Assembly: GCF_001434335.1 (NCBI RefSeq)
Contig: NZ_AZFM01000004.1
Location: 1-64,000 of the forward strand
Origin: Lactobacillus kalixensis DSM 16043
Lineage (GTDB): Bacteria > Bacillota > Bacilli > Lactobacillales > Lactobacillaceae
Direction: 5' to 3'
DNA length: 64,000 nucleotides
Each line of letters begins with the position of its first letter. The first letter of the stretch is position 1. The position numbers were made by a program, and so were the translations under genes. A model generated the notes under the pieces. The model did not search any database and had not been told where the DNA came from. It worked only from the letters and a program-made list of their open reading frames with translations. Of this stretch, positions 54,968-62,928 are shown piece after piece.

Positions 54968-55771
54968 CTATAGGATAATTCCACCGTTAACAAAGCCCTT
55001 TAAGCGTTCTGCTTCCCATTTCAGAGTATCTGCGTCATCAACTTGAGATATTTTATAACCAACAAAGTAGGGGGAAGCAAAAAATCTTGGAATAATCTTG
55101 CAGCAAGTACCTGCACCATCATTAACTGGGTAAAAGAATAAGTTATATGAATCTACACCGTGAGATAGCACTGATCGTACATATTGTGTACCCTTTTGAA
55201 TTAAATCAGCCCAAGTCTCTAAGTTGGTATTATCGTGAGTAATAATATTTACTTCTTGATAACCTTGAACAGGATATGCCGAAAGATTCATCTCAACAGA
55301 GCCTGATCTACCGACTTCAAAACCAGTAAAATTATCAGGACCAACGTCTTGATAGCCATCTTTTGAATATAAACCCACAATTTGCATATGAGGGTGAGTT
55401 AACGAACCGTCAGACTTTGGTCCAAAATTCTTATACCAGAGCACACTTTTATATTTACCTGAATCTTGCATCTGGTGAAAACAATTTAGTGCAAACTTCA
55501 TCAATTTTTGATTATCTTCACGGGTATAAGTAGAAATATCGCCCTGGTGGTCACTTGATTCGATCAAAATTGTCTGGTCAGTCTCTTCCAAAGTTGGATA
55601 TTTATTCTTCAGCCAGATCTTATCTCCTTCTGTTTTATAGATGTTCTCTAGATGGGCCACATCACAGAATGGGCAGCCAGCACTTTGATTACCTTGACGA
55701 TTACCATAATCGTAATCATATGGTTTACGCTTACCAATTAAATATTTATATACTAAAGGATTTTTGTCCAT
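54968..55771 (-). CDS. GalT/HIT-like protein, DUF4931 family
   Basis: A 267-residue protein (ATG at 55771, AGCAGGTGAG upstream). AGCPFCDVAHLENI near the N-terminus is a GalT-like zinc pair. LWYKNFGPKSDGSLTHPHMQIVGL, split, contains the G-x-S/HPH-x-Q motif of galactose-1-phosphate uridylyltransferases, so nucleotide transfer or hydrolysis is plausible. No gal genes adjoin. Divergent from the binding-protein gene. Confidence 0.85.
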   Translation of the reverse strand: MDKNPLVYKYLIGKRKPYDYDYGNRQGNQSAGCPFCDVAHLENIYKTEGDKIWLKNKYPTLEETDQTILIESSDHQGDISTYTREDNQKLMKFALNCFHQMQDSGKYKSVLWYKNFGPKSDGSLTHPHMQIVGLYSKDGYQDVGPDNFTGFEVGRSGSVEMNLSAYPVQGYQEVNIITHDNTNLETWADLIQKGTQYVRSVLSHGVDSYNLFFYPVNDGAGTCCKIIPRFFASPYFVGYKISQVDDADTLKWEAERLKGFVNGGIIL

Positions 55772-55924
55772 AATTCTCACCTGCTATATTTAATTATCTC
55801 TTTTTATCTTAAAAGGATCTGTAAAATGTGTCAATTGAGAACATTATATCTTTTTAATCTATTATAGTACGTATATTTGTGTTAAACTGCTAAGTGAAGG
55901 TGTAATAAATGAAAGGTAGAAAAA

Positions 55925-57229
55925 ATGAATTTTTATAAAAAATTGTCGCTAGTTGGTGTAGCTGCATTGTGCTTGTTAGGGCTTTCCGCATGTTCTAACA
56001 ACAATAATAGTTCTAGCTCTAATTCTACAAAGATTCCGAACAAAATTACCAAAAAAACCACTATTAATTTTTGGTATTCATTAACTGGAACTTCTCAAAC
56101 TGCTTTACAAAAGTTAACTAAAGATTTCGAGAAAGAAAATCCTAATATTACTGTTAAATTGCAAAGTCAAGGTGGTAATTACTCCGACTTACAATCAAAA
56201 TTAGTATCAGGCTTGCAATCTCCTAAAGACTTGCCAACTATTACTCAGGCTTACCCAGGTTGGTTATACAACGCTGCCAAGAACAATATGTTAGTTAATT
56301 TAACCCCATATGTTAACAACAAAAATGTTGGTTGGGGTTCATATAAGGCTAGTGGAATTAAAAAAGCATTATGGGATGGTGCAAATATTGGCGGCAAGCA
56401 ATATGGTGTTCCATTTAACAAGTCAGTTGAAGTTCTTTTCTACAATAAGACTTTACTTGATCGCTACAATGTCAAAGTTCCTACTAACATGAGTGAACTT
56501 GCTAGTGCATCAGCTAAAATTTACCGTGGAAGTCATCATAAAGTTCGTGGGGCTGGATTTGACGCACTTAACAACTACTACATGATGCAAATGAAGGAAA
56601 CTTACGGCAAAGATTTCAATAAGAATTTAAACTTCGCTGCTAAGGATTCCGTTAAGGCTATCAACTACTATGCAAATGGCGTTAAGGCTGGTTACTTTAT
56701 GCAAGCAGGTACACAAAAGTATATGTCTACTCCATTTGATAATGGTCAAGTTGCAATGTTTATTGGTTCTACTGCCAATGAAGCTTATCTTAAACAAGGT
56801 CTCAAAAAAGGTTACACTTACGGTGTAGCAGCTCGTCCAAGTTCAATGAACGTTCAACAAGGTACTGATATTTACATGTTCAAGAAAGCTAGTGCGATGC
56901 AAAAAGCTGCCGCATTTAAATATCTTAAGTTCTTAACTTCTAAATCTTCACAATTGTACTGGGCTAAGCAAACTGGTTACATGCCAGTTAACACTGCCGC
57001 TTTAAACGATTCTGCATATCAAGAAGCTAAAAATAGTAAGATTCCTGCAATTCTTTCTAAGACTTCAAAGAACTTGTACTTCTTACCAGTAACTAAGAAT
57101 GCTATTACTGCTTACGATCAAGTTAATACAAATATGCAAACAATCTTAGCTAAGGCAAGTAAGGGACAAAGCTGGACTAGTGATATTAAGACAGGCAAAA
57201 GCAAACTTGATTCTGCTTGGAATCAATAG
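55925..57229 (+). CDS. Extracellular solute-binding lipoprotein, family 1 (UgpB-like)
   Basis: A 434-residue lipoprotein. The signal peptide ends in LSAC (Cys about 23), followed by an Asn/Ser linker. The mature part has TINFWYSLTGTSQTALQKL, LQSQGGNYSDLQSKLVSGL, VPFNKSVEVLFYNKTLL and FKYLKFLTS, typical of glycerol-3-phosphate/sugar binding proteins. No permease or ATPase gene is adjacent, so it must work with subunits elsewhere. AGGTAGAAAAA precedes the ATG. A terminator follows. Confidence 0.93.
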   Translation: MNFYKKLSLVGVAALCLLGLSACSNNNNSSSSNSTKIPNKITKKTTINFWYSLTGTSQTALQKLTKDFEKENPNITVKLQSQGGNYSDLQSKLVSGLQSPKDLPTITQAYPGWLYNAAKNNMLVNLTPYVNNKNVGWGSYKASGIKKALWDGANIGGKQYGVPFNKSVEVLFYNKTLLDRYNVKVPTNMSELASASAKIYRGSHHKVRGAGFDALNNYYMMQMKETYGKDFNKNLNFAAKDSVKAINYYANGVKAGYFMQAGTQKYMSTPFDNGQVAMFIGSTANEAYLKQGLKKGYTYGVAARPSSMNVQQGTDIYMFKKASAMQKAAAFKYLKFLTSKSSQLYWAKQTGYMPVNTAALNDSAYQEAKNSKIPAILSKTSKNLYFLPVTKNAITAYDQVNTNMQTILAKASKGQSWTSDIKTGKSKLDSAWNQ

Positions 57230-57249
57230 AAAATAGAATGTAGCAAAAA

Positions 57250-57280
57250 TAAAAGGCACTTTTGAGGTGCCTTTTTCTTT
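57250..57280 (+). terminator. Bidirectional terminator
   Basis: AAAAGGCAC and GGTGCCTTTTT with a six-base loop, between the binding-protein gene and convergent dps. Confidence 0.87.
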
Positions 57281-57289
57281 ATTCAAATT

Positions 57290-57757
57290 TTATTGATCGA
57301 TTTCTGGTGCCTTACCAATTTCAGCAGTCATCATCCAGATTCGCTTTTCAACAGCGGTGTGGAAACTAGTCAACATATCGTTAGTTGAATAGTCCCCTTC
57401 TTCATCACTAACTTCAATTCCTTTTTCATAGAGCTTTTCAAGATAGCGATAGTCATCGATGATTTTAGCGTATCGTTCATCAATAGTTTCATTCCAGTTT
57501 CCCTTTTCATCAGGGATCTTAGTCATTTCGACAACCTCACCTAAAGTTGAAACTGGTGAGCCATCTAAAGTAACTAATCTTTCTGAAATTTCATCTAATT
57601 GTTCTGCTAATTCATCCATCACATCATCTAAGTATGGGTGAAGCTTCAAAAAGCGGCTACCTCTCATATACCAGTGGTGTTGGTGCACAACCATGTGCAA
57701 TTGAATTAAATCGGCAACTGCTTGATTCAAAATTTCTTTAGTTTTTGGATATTTCAT
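57290..57757 (-). CDS. dps: Dps-family ferritin-like protein
   Basis: A 155-residue iron-storing, DNA-protecting protein that forms a dodecamer. The inter-subunit ferroxidase ligands are seen in VHQHHWYMRG (His) and LDDVMDELAEQLDEISERL (Asp/Glu); GSPVSTLGEV follows. It is monocistronic, and no PerR box was identified upstream. Confidence 0.95.
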   Translation of the reverse strand: MKYPKTKEILNQAVADLIQLHMVVHQHHWYMRGSRFLKLHPYLDDVMDELAEQLDEISERLVTLDGSPVSTLGEVVEMTKIPDEKGNWNETIDERYAKIIDDYRYLEKLYEKGIEVSDEEGDYSTNDMLTSFHTAVEKRIWMMTAEIGKAPEIDQ

Positions 57758-57853
57758 TTATTTAATCCTCTTTTTTTAAACTACAAACTACTCATACACT
57801 GTTCATCATAGCAGCTTTGCTTTTTAAAAGCCAAAATATTGATTTTTTCGTTA

Positions 57854-58777
57854 TTATCTCTTTTTTTCACCCTTCTCCGAATTTGTTTTAATTAATTCCG
57901 CTAATTTAGCTACTGTTTTTGAATTCAAATGTCTCTCTGCAAGTTCGAATATTTTCTCAGTTGCAATCTTCTTAATGTCCTCACTAGAATTTGTATTCAC
58001 AACAAAATCGGCTAATGCCTCTGAGCAATCGAGCAACTCATGATCACTCCTACTTTCTCTTAGAAAGTTTTCATCGATCTCTCGTAGTTTCAAATTACCA
58101 TTCTTATCAAACTTATACCCACCCCACATATGTTGTTTCACTAGCTGCATTTTCTCGCTATCTACATATTGTAATTTACCTACCATATGATGAGTAGCTG
58201 TAATCCCCAAAGTGACTGGATCGTAAATATCAACATAATTGTAAATCTTATTGCGAATTTTATTAGCTCTTCGTCGCTGCTTTTGATCAAGCAAAAGCCA
58301 AATATTTGTTCCTTCATACAAATAAGCTGCAATAATTTCTTGCGGATGACGACAGTTTGCAAGGGCATATTGCGCATTGATTGAACCAAGAGAGTGACCG
58401 TAAATATAAAAGCGGGCTCCTCTAAATTGATGTATCACCTTATTTAAATAATCAGATGCTGTCTTTAATTGGCTTGGGACCTTTTTTTCGTTAGCTAAAA
58501 TTGCCAATAAGATAGGCAAATTTGTGTTTAACCATTCATCTCGCCAAGTAGTCGGATTACCTTTAAGAAAGCCATACGAGCCTTTGAACAAAATTGTTAC
58601 TTCGTTAGGATTAGTAATAACAAAAGCCCGCATCCCATCATCAGCGTAAATAGTATCTGAGACAATTCCTATAAACTTGTCATTAATTTCAACACTTTCT
58701 CCTAACTCTAGTTCAGCGTAAGATAGCTTAGTTAATTCAACTCGTTTTTCATCTGTTAATTTTTTATTTTCGTCCAT
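57854..58777 (-). CDS. Cytosolic alpha/beta hydrolase, lipase-3/DUF2974-like
   Basis: A 307-residue protein without signal peptide. VTILFKGSYGF and WRDEWLNTNLPILL mark the lipase-3 start; the nucleophile elbow is YGHSLGS (Ser129). VDIYDPVTLGI offers the Asp and SDHELLD a possible His. The C-terminal 60 residues form a charged helix ending in KKGEKKR-like basic residues. Substrate unknown; the family is common in lactobacilli. Confidence 0.85.
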   Translation of the reverse strand: MDENKKLTDEKRVELTKLSYAELELGESVEINDKFIGIVSDTIYADDGMRAFVITNPNEVTILFKGSYGFLKGNPTTWRDEWLNTNLPILLAILANEKKVPSQLKTASDYLNKVIHQFRGARFYIYGHSLGSINAQYALANCRHPQEIIAAYLYEGTNIWLLLDQKQRRRANKIRNKIYNYVDIYDPVTLGITATHHMVGKLQYVDSEKMQLVKQHMWGGYKFDKNGNLKLREIDENFLRESRSDHELLDCSEALADFVVNTNSSEDIKKIATEKIFELAERHLNSKTVAKLAELIKTNSEKGEKKR

Positions 58778-58792
58778 AATTTTTAACCAAAA

Positions 58793-58838
58793 AAAAATAC
58801 TAACTACTCTAAATATATCATGTAGCTAGTATTTATTC
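58793..58838 (-). terminator. Terminator of the amino-acid ABC operon
   Basis: AAATACTAACTAC pairs with GTAGCTAGTATTT, one mismatch, with nine As on the plus strand giving the minus-strand T-run. Confidence 0.85.
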
Positions 58839-58845
58839 AGATTAT

Positions 58846-59502
58846 TTAATTGTCAAATTTCTTTTCCAAGTGACTTGCCACCATTGATAGGGCAAAACAT
58901 ACAACGAAATACATAATCGCGATGATCACATACATTGGAATCAGATATGTCGTATTCTGACTGTAAATGATCTGTGCGTGATAAAGTAATTCTGGCGAAA
59001 CAATGATCGTTGCTAAAGAAGTATCCTTTACCAAAGAAACAAACTGTGACAATAAAGCTGGAATCATATTTTGTAAGGCTTGTGGTACAACTACATGATA
59101 CATTGCCTGAGCAAAAGTCATCCCATTTGAACGGGCACCTTCCATCTGACCAATTGGTACAGCGTTAATCCCACTACGTACAATTTCACAAAGCATCGCA
59201 CCTTCAAAAATCACCAAGGCGATGATAGAAGCTGTAGTTGGATTCGTAACGATCCCTAATTGCGGTAAGCCAAAGTAAGTGAAGAAAATAATGAGCAACA
59301 GTGGCAAATTACGGATAATATCCACAATAAAGCCAACAATTGCTGAAACATATTTAATCTTCATGTAGCGAATTAATCCGAAAACTAATCCTAAAATAAA
59401 GCTTAAAACAATTGAAATCACTGAAACATAAATTGTTACCCACAAACCTTGTAATAAGAAGCGGATATCAATCCATGAATAAGCATAAATAAAACTTTCC
59501 AT
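58846..59502 (-). CDS. Polar amino-acid ABC transporter permease (2)
   Basis: A 218-residue HisM/GlnP-type permease with about five helices. The EAA loop that docks the ATPase is GQMEGARSNGMTFAQAMYHVVVPQAL (split: EGARSNG, VVVPQAL). It is the last gene of the operon; its 5' neighbour encodes a paralogous permease, so they form a heterodimer. Confidence 0.93.
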   Translation of the reverse strand: MESFIYAYSWIDIRFLLQGLWVTIYVSVISIVLSFILGLVFGLIRYMKIKYVSAIVGFIVDIIRNLPLLLIIFFTYFGLPQLGIVTNPTTASIIALVIFEGAMLCEIVRSGINAVPIGQMEGARSNGMTFAQAMYHVVVPQALQNMIPALLSQFVSLVKDTSLATIIVSPELLYHAQIIYSQNTTYLIPMYVIIAIMYFVVCFALSMVASHLEKKFDN

Positions 59503-59520
59503 TTTTCTTCCTTTCTTACA

Positions 59521-60162
59521 CTAGTCTGCGAGTTTCTTTTCCAAATGACGCATATAGTAGCTGAGTGGTAAAGTCAAAATCAAGTAGAAAATACCAACAA
59601 CTACATATGTGTCAATGGTTTGAAAAGATGCAAAGGCAATTAATTGTGCCTGATACATCAAGTCAAATCCAGCAACAAAGGCCAAAACTGATGAGTTCTT
59701 AATCAAGTTGATAAATTGATTACCTAGTGGAGGAATCACAATTTTCATTGCTTGTGGCAAGATGACATAGCGCATTGCTTGTGTATAAGTCATCCCGTTA
59801 GAGCGAGCACCCTCCATTTGTCCATCACCGATTGACTTAATCCCTGATCTAACTGTTTCAGCAATAAAAGCTGATGTATAAAGTGTTAAACCAATTGTTC
59901 CAGCCTGAAAGCCAGATAACTTCACAAAGAAAGTCGGTACAATCAAGTAGAACATCATTACGATTACCAGAAGTGGAATATTTCTAAACACTTCAATATA
60001 GATATGAGCAACAACTCGGCCAAATTTAGGTGGAGCAACTTCTAATAAGGCAAATAAAACACCTAAAATCAGACTAAAGATCAAGGCAATGATACTACAC
60101 AAGATCGTGTTCCAAAAGCCTGTTAAAAAAGCTGACCAGTTATTGGTAAGAATTTGCCACAT
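59521..60162 (-). CDS. Polar amino-acid ABC transporter permease (1)
   Basis: A 213-residue permease with the same EAA loop (EGARSNGMTYTQAM, VILPQAM) as its neighbour. One base overlaps the binding-protein gene. Together with the other permease it forms the channel for glutamine/glutamate-type amino acids. Confidence 0.93.
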   Translation of the reverse strand: MWQILTNNWSAFLTGFWNTILCSIIALIFSLILGVLFALLEVAPPKFGRVVAHIYIEVFRNIPLLVIVMMFYLIVPTFFVKLSGFQAGTIGLTLYTSAFIAETVRSGIKSIGDGQMEGARSNGMTYTQAMRYVILPQAMKIVIPPLGNQFINLIKNSSVLAFVAGFDLMYQAQLIAFASFQTIDTYVVVGIFYLILTLPLSYYMRHLEKKLAD

Positions 60163-60977
60163 TATTTAGTCATCTCCTTAATATCAATTCCTGGAATTCC
60201 CTTAAACCATTTATCAATTAAACGTTTATAAGTTCCGTTTTCTTTTAATTCTTCTAAGGCTTTATTCAAATGCTTAACCATTTGAGTTTGACCTTTATTA
60301 ACAGCAATACCATAAGGAGCATTCACATAAACTCCACCTACAAGTTTGTAGCCTGGATTTTCTTGAGCGATACCAGCAAGCAAACCATTATCAGTAGTTA
60401 AAGCCACACCTTGTCCTGCTTTTAAAGCAGACATTGCTTGACCGTAGTCATCATATTGCAAAACTCTAGCTTTAGGAGCAAATTTGTGAACATCGTCAAC
60501 AGCGGTAGTTCCTTTAACTGCTAAAACAGTCTTGCCGTTTAATTGACGAACATTAGTGATCTTACTATTATTGGGCACAAGTAACGATGAACCTGCTGGG
60601 AAGTATGGATTAGTAAAATCAACTTGCTTTTTTCTTTCCGCTGTAATTGTCATTGTTGCCAAGACAGCATCAATATTATGGTTCTTTAAAAGCGGAATTC
60701 TAGTATTGGCAGTAGTGGTTAAGAATTCAGCCTTAGCATCTTTTCCAAGCATCTGCTTAGTTAATGCCTTAGCTAGATCAACTTCAAATCCTTCAATTTT
60801 ACCAGTTTTGATGTTAGTCAAACCAAATAGTCTTGTATCAGCACGAATACCCCACGTAATACTTTTATTTTGTTTGACTTGTTCATACGTATTATCGTTT
60901 TGTTTACCGCAACCAGCTAAAGCAAAAACAGCTAATAAGAGCGGTAAAAATAAAACTAGCTTTTTAAACTTTTTCAT
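60162..60977 (-). CDS. Polar amino-acid binding lipoprotein
   Basis: A 271-residue lipoprotein of solute-binding family 3. Lipobox ALAGC (Cys about 23); WGIRADTRLFGLTNIKTGKIEGFEVDLAKAL, split, holds the ligand-binding FG and GFEVDLA motifs, and TITAERKKQVDFTNPYF the conserved Arg and Asp. Substrate probably glutamine, glutamate or aspartate. Confidence 0.94.
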   Translation of the reverse strand: MKKFKKLVLFLPLLLAVFALAGCGKQNDNTYEQVKQNKSITWGIRADTRLFGLTNIKTGKIEGFEVDLAKALTKQMLGKDAKAEFLTTTANTRIPLLKNHNIDAVLATMTITAERKKQVDFTNPYFPAGSSLLVPNNSKITNVRQLNGKTVLAVKGTTAVDDVHKFAPKARVLQYDDYGQAMSALKAGQGVALTTDNGLLAGIAQENPGYKLVGGVYVNAPYGIAVNKGQTQMVKHLNKALEELKENGTYKRLIDKWFKGIPGIDIKEMTK

Positions 60978-60988
60978 TGAAGTTCACT

Positions 60989-61729
60989 CTAATCCTTAGA
61001 AATAACCTTGCTCAAGAATTCACGTGCACGTTCAGAATCTGGATGAGCGAAGAATTCTTCAGGATTTCTGTCTTCAACAATTCGACCTGAATCAAAGAAG
61101 ATTAAACGGTTACCAACTTTTCTGGCAAACCCCATTTCGTGAGTAACCACAACCATTGTAATTCCTTGTTCAGCAACATACTTCATAACGTCTAAAACGT
61201 CTTGAATCATTTCTGGGTCTAGTGCACTAGTTGGTTCGTCAAATAAGATAACCTTAGGCTTCATTGCAAGTGAACGAGCAATAGCTACACGTTGCTTTTG
61301 ACCACCAGAAAGTTGACGAGGGTATGAATTAATCTTGTCAGCCATTCCAACCTTTTCAAGATATTGCATAGCAATCTTTTTATTTTCATCGTCAGGGCGC
61401 TTCAAAACGATCTTAGGTGCTAAAGTAACATTTTCCAAAACTGTATGATTATCATAGAGATTGAAGTGCTGGAAAACCATTCCGACATTTTTACGAATCT
61501 TATTAATGTCAGTTTCTTTATTGGCAAGGTCATAACCTGTTACAATTAATTGTCCACTATTAATCTTTTCCAATCCATTCATTGTTCGGATTAGAGTACT
61601 TTTACCGGAACCGGATGGACCGATAATTGAAACGACTTCGCCTTCATTGATGGTTAAGTTGATGTCCTTTAAAGCATGAAATTTGCCATAATATTTATCA
61701 ACATTCTTAAATTCAATAATTGGTGTCAT
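60989..61729 (-). CDS. Polar amino-acid ABC transporter ATPase
   Basis: A 246-residue ATPase (GlnQ-like) with Walker A GPSGSGKST, Q-loop VFQHFNL, signature LSGGQKQRVAIARSL, Walker B VILFDEPTSALD and switch His in VVVTHEM. The ATG at 61729 has AGAAAGGA upstream. First gene of the operon ATPase-SBP-permease-permease. Confidence 0.96.
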   Translation of the reverse strand: MTPIIEFKNVDKYYGKFHALKDINLTINEGEVVSIIGPSGSGKSTLIRTMNGLEKINSGQLIVTGYDLANKETDINKIRKNVGMVFQHFNLYDNHTVLENVTLAPKIVLKRPDDENKKIAMQYLEKVGMADKINSYPRQLSGGQKQRVAIARSLAMKPKVILFDEPTSALDPEMIQDVLDVMKYVAEQGITMVVVTHEMGFARKVGNRLIFFDSGRIVEDRNPEEFFAHPDSERAREFLSKVISKD

Positions 61730-61756
61730 GGTTTGTTTCCTTTCTCCAAAATGCAT

Positions 61757-61998
61757 TAACTAATATTTTACCTTTTTTTAAAGGATTTTAAAAGGTAACC
61801 GGAATTGAAATTAATAAAAAATTCGAAAACTAGTACAAATAACCGATTTATTTTAAGTATTTTATTTAAATTGTACGACATTTATGCTTTTTTTGAAAAT
61901 ATTGAATAGCCATCTGCATGAGAAAATCGTACAAAAACTATTGTCAGGGCTGCATTTTATCGTTAAGATGTTATTGATTAAAATAAAGGGAGACCATT
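61757..61998. promoter_or_regulatory. Divergent promoter region, ABC operon and udk
   Basis: Minus side: TAAAAT as possible -10 just before the ABC genes lies inside an inverted repeat TACCTTTT (61769-61776)/AAAAGGTA (61790-61797), a candidate operator. Plus side: -35 TTGTCA (61941-61946), 17-base spacer, -10 TAAGAT (61964-61969), then AAAGGGAGA before udk. The bases between are AT-rich without an ORF. Confidence 0.6.
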
Positions 61999-62628
61999 AT
62001 GACTACACTTGATAAACCTGTAATTATCGGTATCGCCGGCGGTTCAGGTAGTGGTAAAACAACCATTGCTCATGAAATTGCCGATCGTATTAATGACGAT
62101 GACCATATTATGATTATGACGCAAGATTCTTATTATAAAGACAATACTGACTTACCAATGTCAGAGCGGAAAAAAATCAACTATGATCATCCGGATGCTT
62201 TTGACATGCCACTTCTTGAAGCACAACTTAACCAACTACTTCACAGAAAATCAATTGAAATGCCAACTTATGACTTTACCGCTCATACAAGAAGTGATGA
62301 AACTATTCATATTGAACCAGCTGACATCATCATTTTAGAAGGAATTCTGGTTCTTTTTAACGAAGAAATTCGTAATTTGATGGATATTAAAGTTTTCGTA
62401 GATACCGATGATGATATTAGATTTATCAGACGTTTAGAACGCGATATGAAAGAACGTGGCCGTTCACTTGATTCTGTTATTAATCAGTATTTATCAACAG
62501 TTAAGCCAATGTACAACCAATTCATTGAACCAACTAAGCGTTACGCAGATATTATCGTGCCAGAAGGTGGAGCAAAACGCGTGGCAATTGATATGTTAAC
62601 CACCAAAATTGAATCAATTTTAGCGTAA
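61999..62628 (+). CDS. udk: Uridine/cytidine kinase
   Basis: A 209-residue pyrimidine nucleoside kinase. Walker A is [16 protein letters not shown], followed by [16 protein letters not shown] and ILEGILVLF with the [24 protein letters not shown] precedes the ATG. It complements the nucleoside hydrolase elsewhere in the window as a salvage route. Confidence 0.97.
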   Translation: MTTLDKPVIIGIAGGSGSGKTTIAHEIADRINDDDHIMIMTQDSYYKDNTDLPMSERKKINYDHPDAFDMPLLEAQLNQLLHRKSIEMPTYDFTAHTRSDETIHIEPADIIILEGILVLFNEEIRNLMDIKVFVDTDDDIRFIRRLERDMKERGRSLDSVINQYLSTVKPMYNQFIEPTKRYADIIVPEGGAKRVAIDMLTTKIESILA

Positions 62629-62631
62629 TAA

Positions 62632-62676
62632 AATAGCCTAACAAACCACTACAAATGATTTGTTAGGCTTTTATTT
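62632..62676 (+). terminator. Terminator of udk
   Basis: AGCCTAACAAA (62635-62645) pairs with TTTGTTAGGCT (62659-62669), followed by a T-rich tract; it can also serve the convergent pspC gene. Confidence 0.87.
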
Positions 62677-62689
62677 TATTCAAATTTGA

Positions 62690-62908
62690 TCAAATCTTTC
62701 TGAATTTACCTGTTGGAGTATCATCATTGCTATTTGACTCTGGCATAACTATTGTCGCAACAATATATGCAATAATTCCCCAACCAGTAACAACCACAAG
62801 GGTACCATCAATAATTCTAGTCCAGGTTTTATCCCAACCAAAATATTCCGCAATACCACCTAAAACACCAGCTAAAATTCTATCTTTTGATTTAGTGAGC
62901 TTCTTCAT
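62690..62908 (-). CDS. PspC-domain membrane protein
   Basis: A 72-residue envelope-stress protein with the PspC pattern KDRILAGVLGGIAEYFGWD, one membrane segment (TLVVVTGWGIIAYIVATIV) and MPES. ATG at 62908 with GGAG close by; a TTG upstream overlaps that site. Nine-base-range neighbour of the transporter gene and probably cotranscribed with it. Confidence 0.9.
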   Translation of the reverse strand: MKKLTKSKDRILAGVLGGIAEYFGWDKTWTRIIDGTLVVVTGWGIIAYIVATIVMPESNSNDDTPTGKFRKI

Positions 62909-62928
62909 TTTATTCTCCAAAAACGTTG

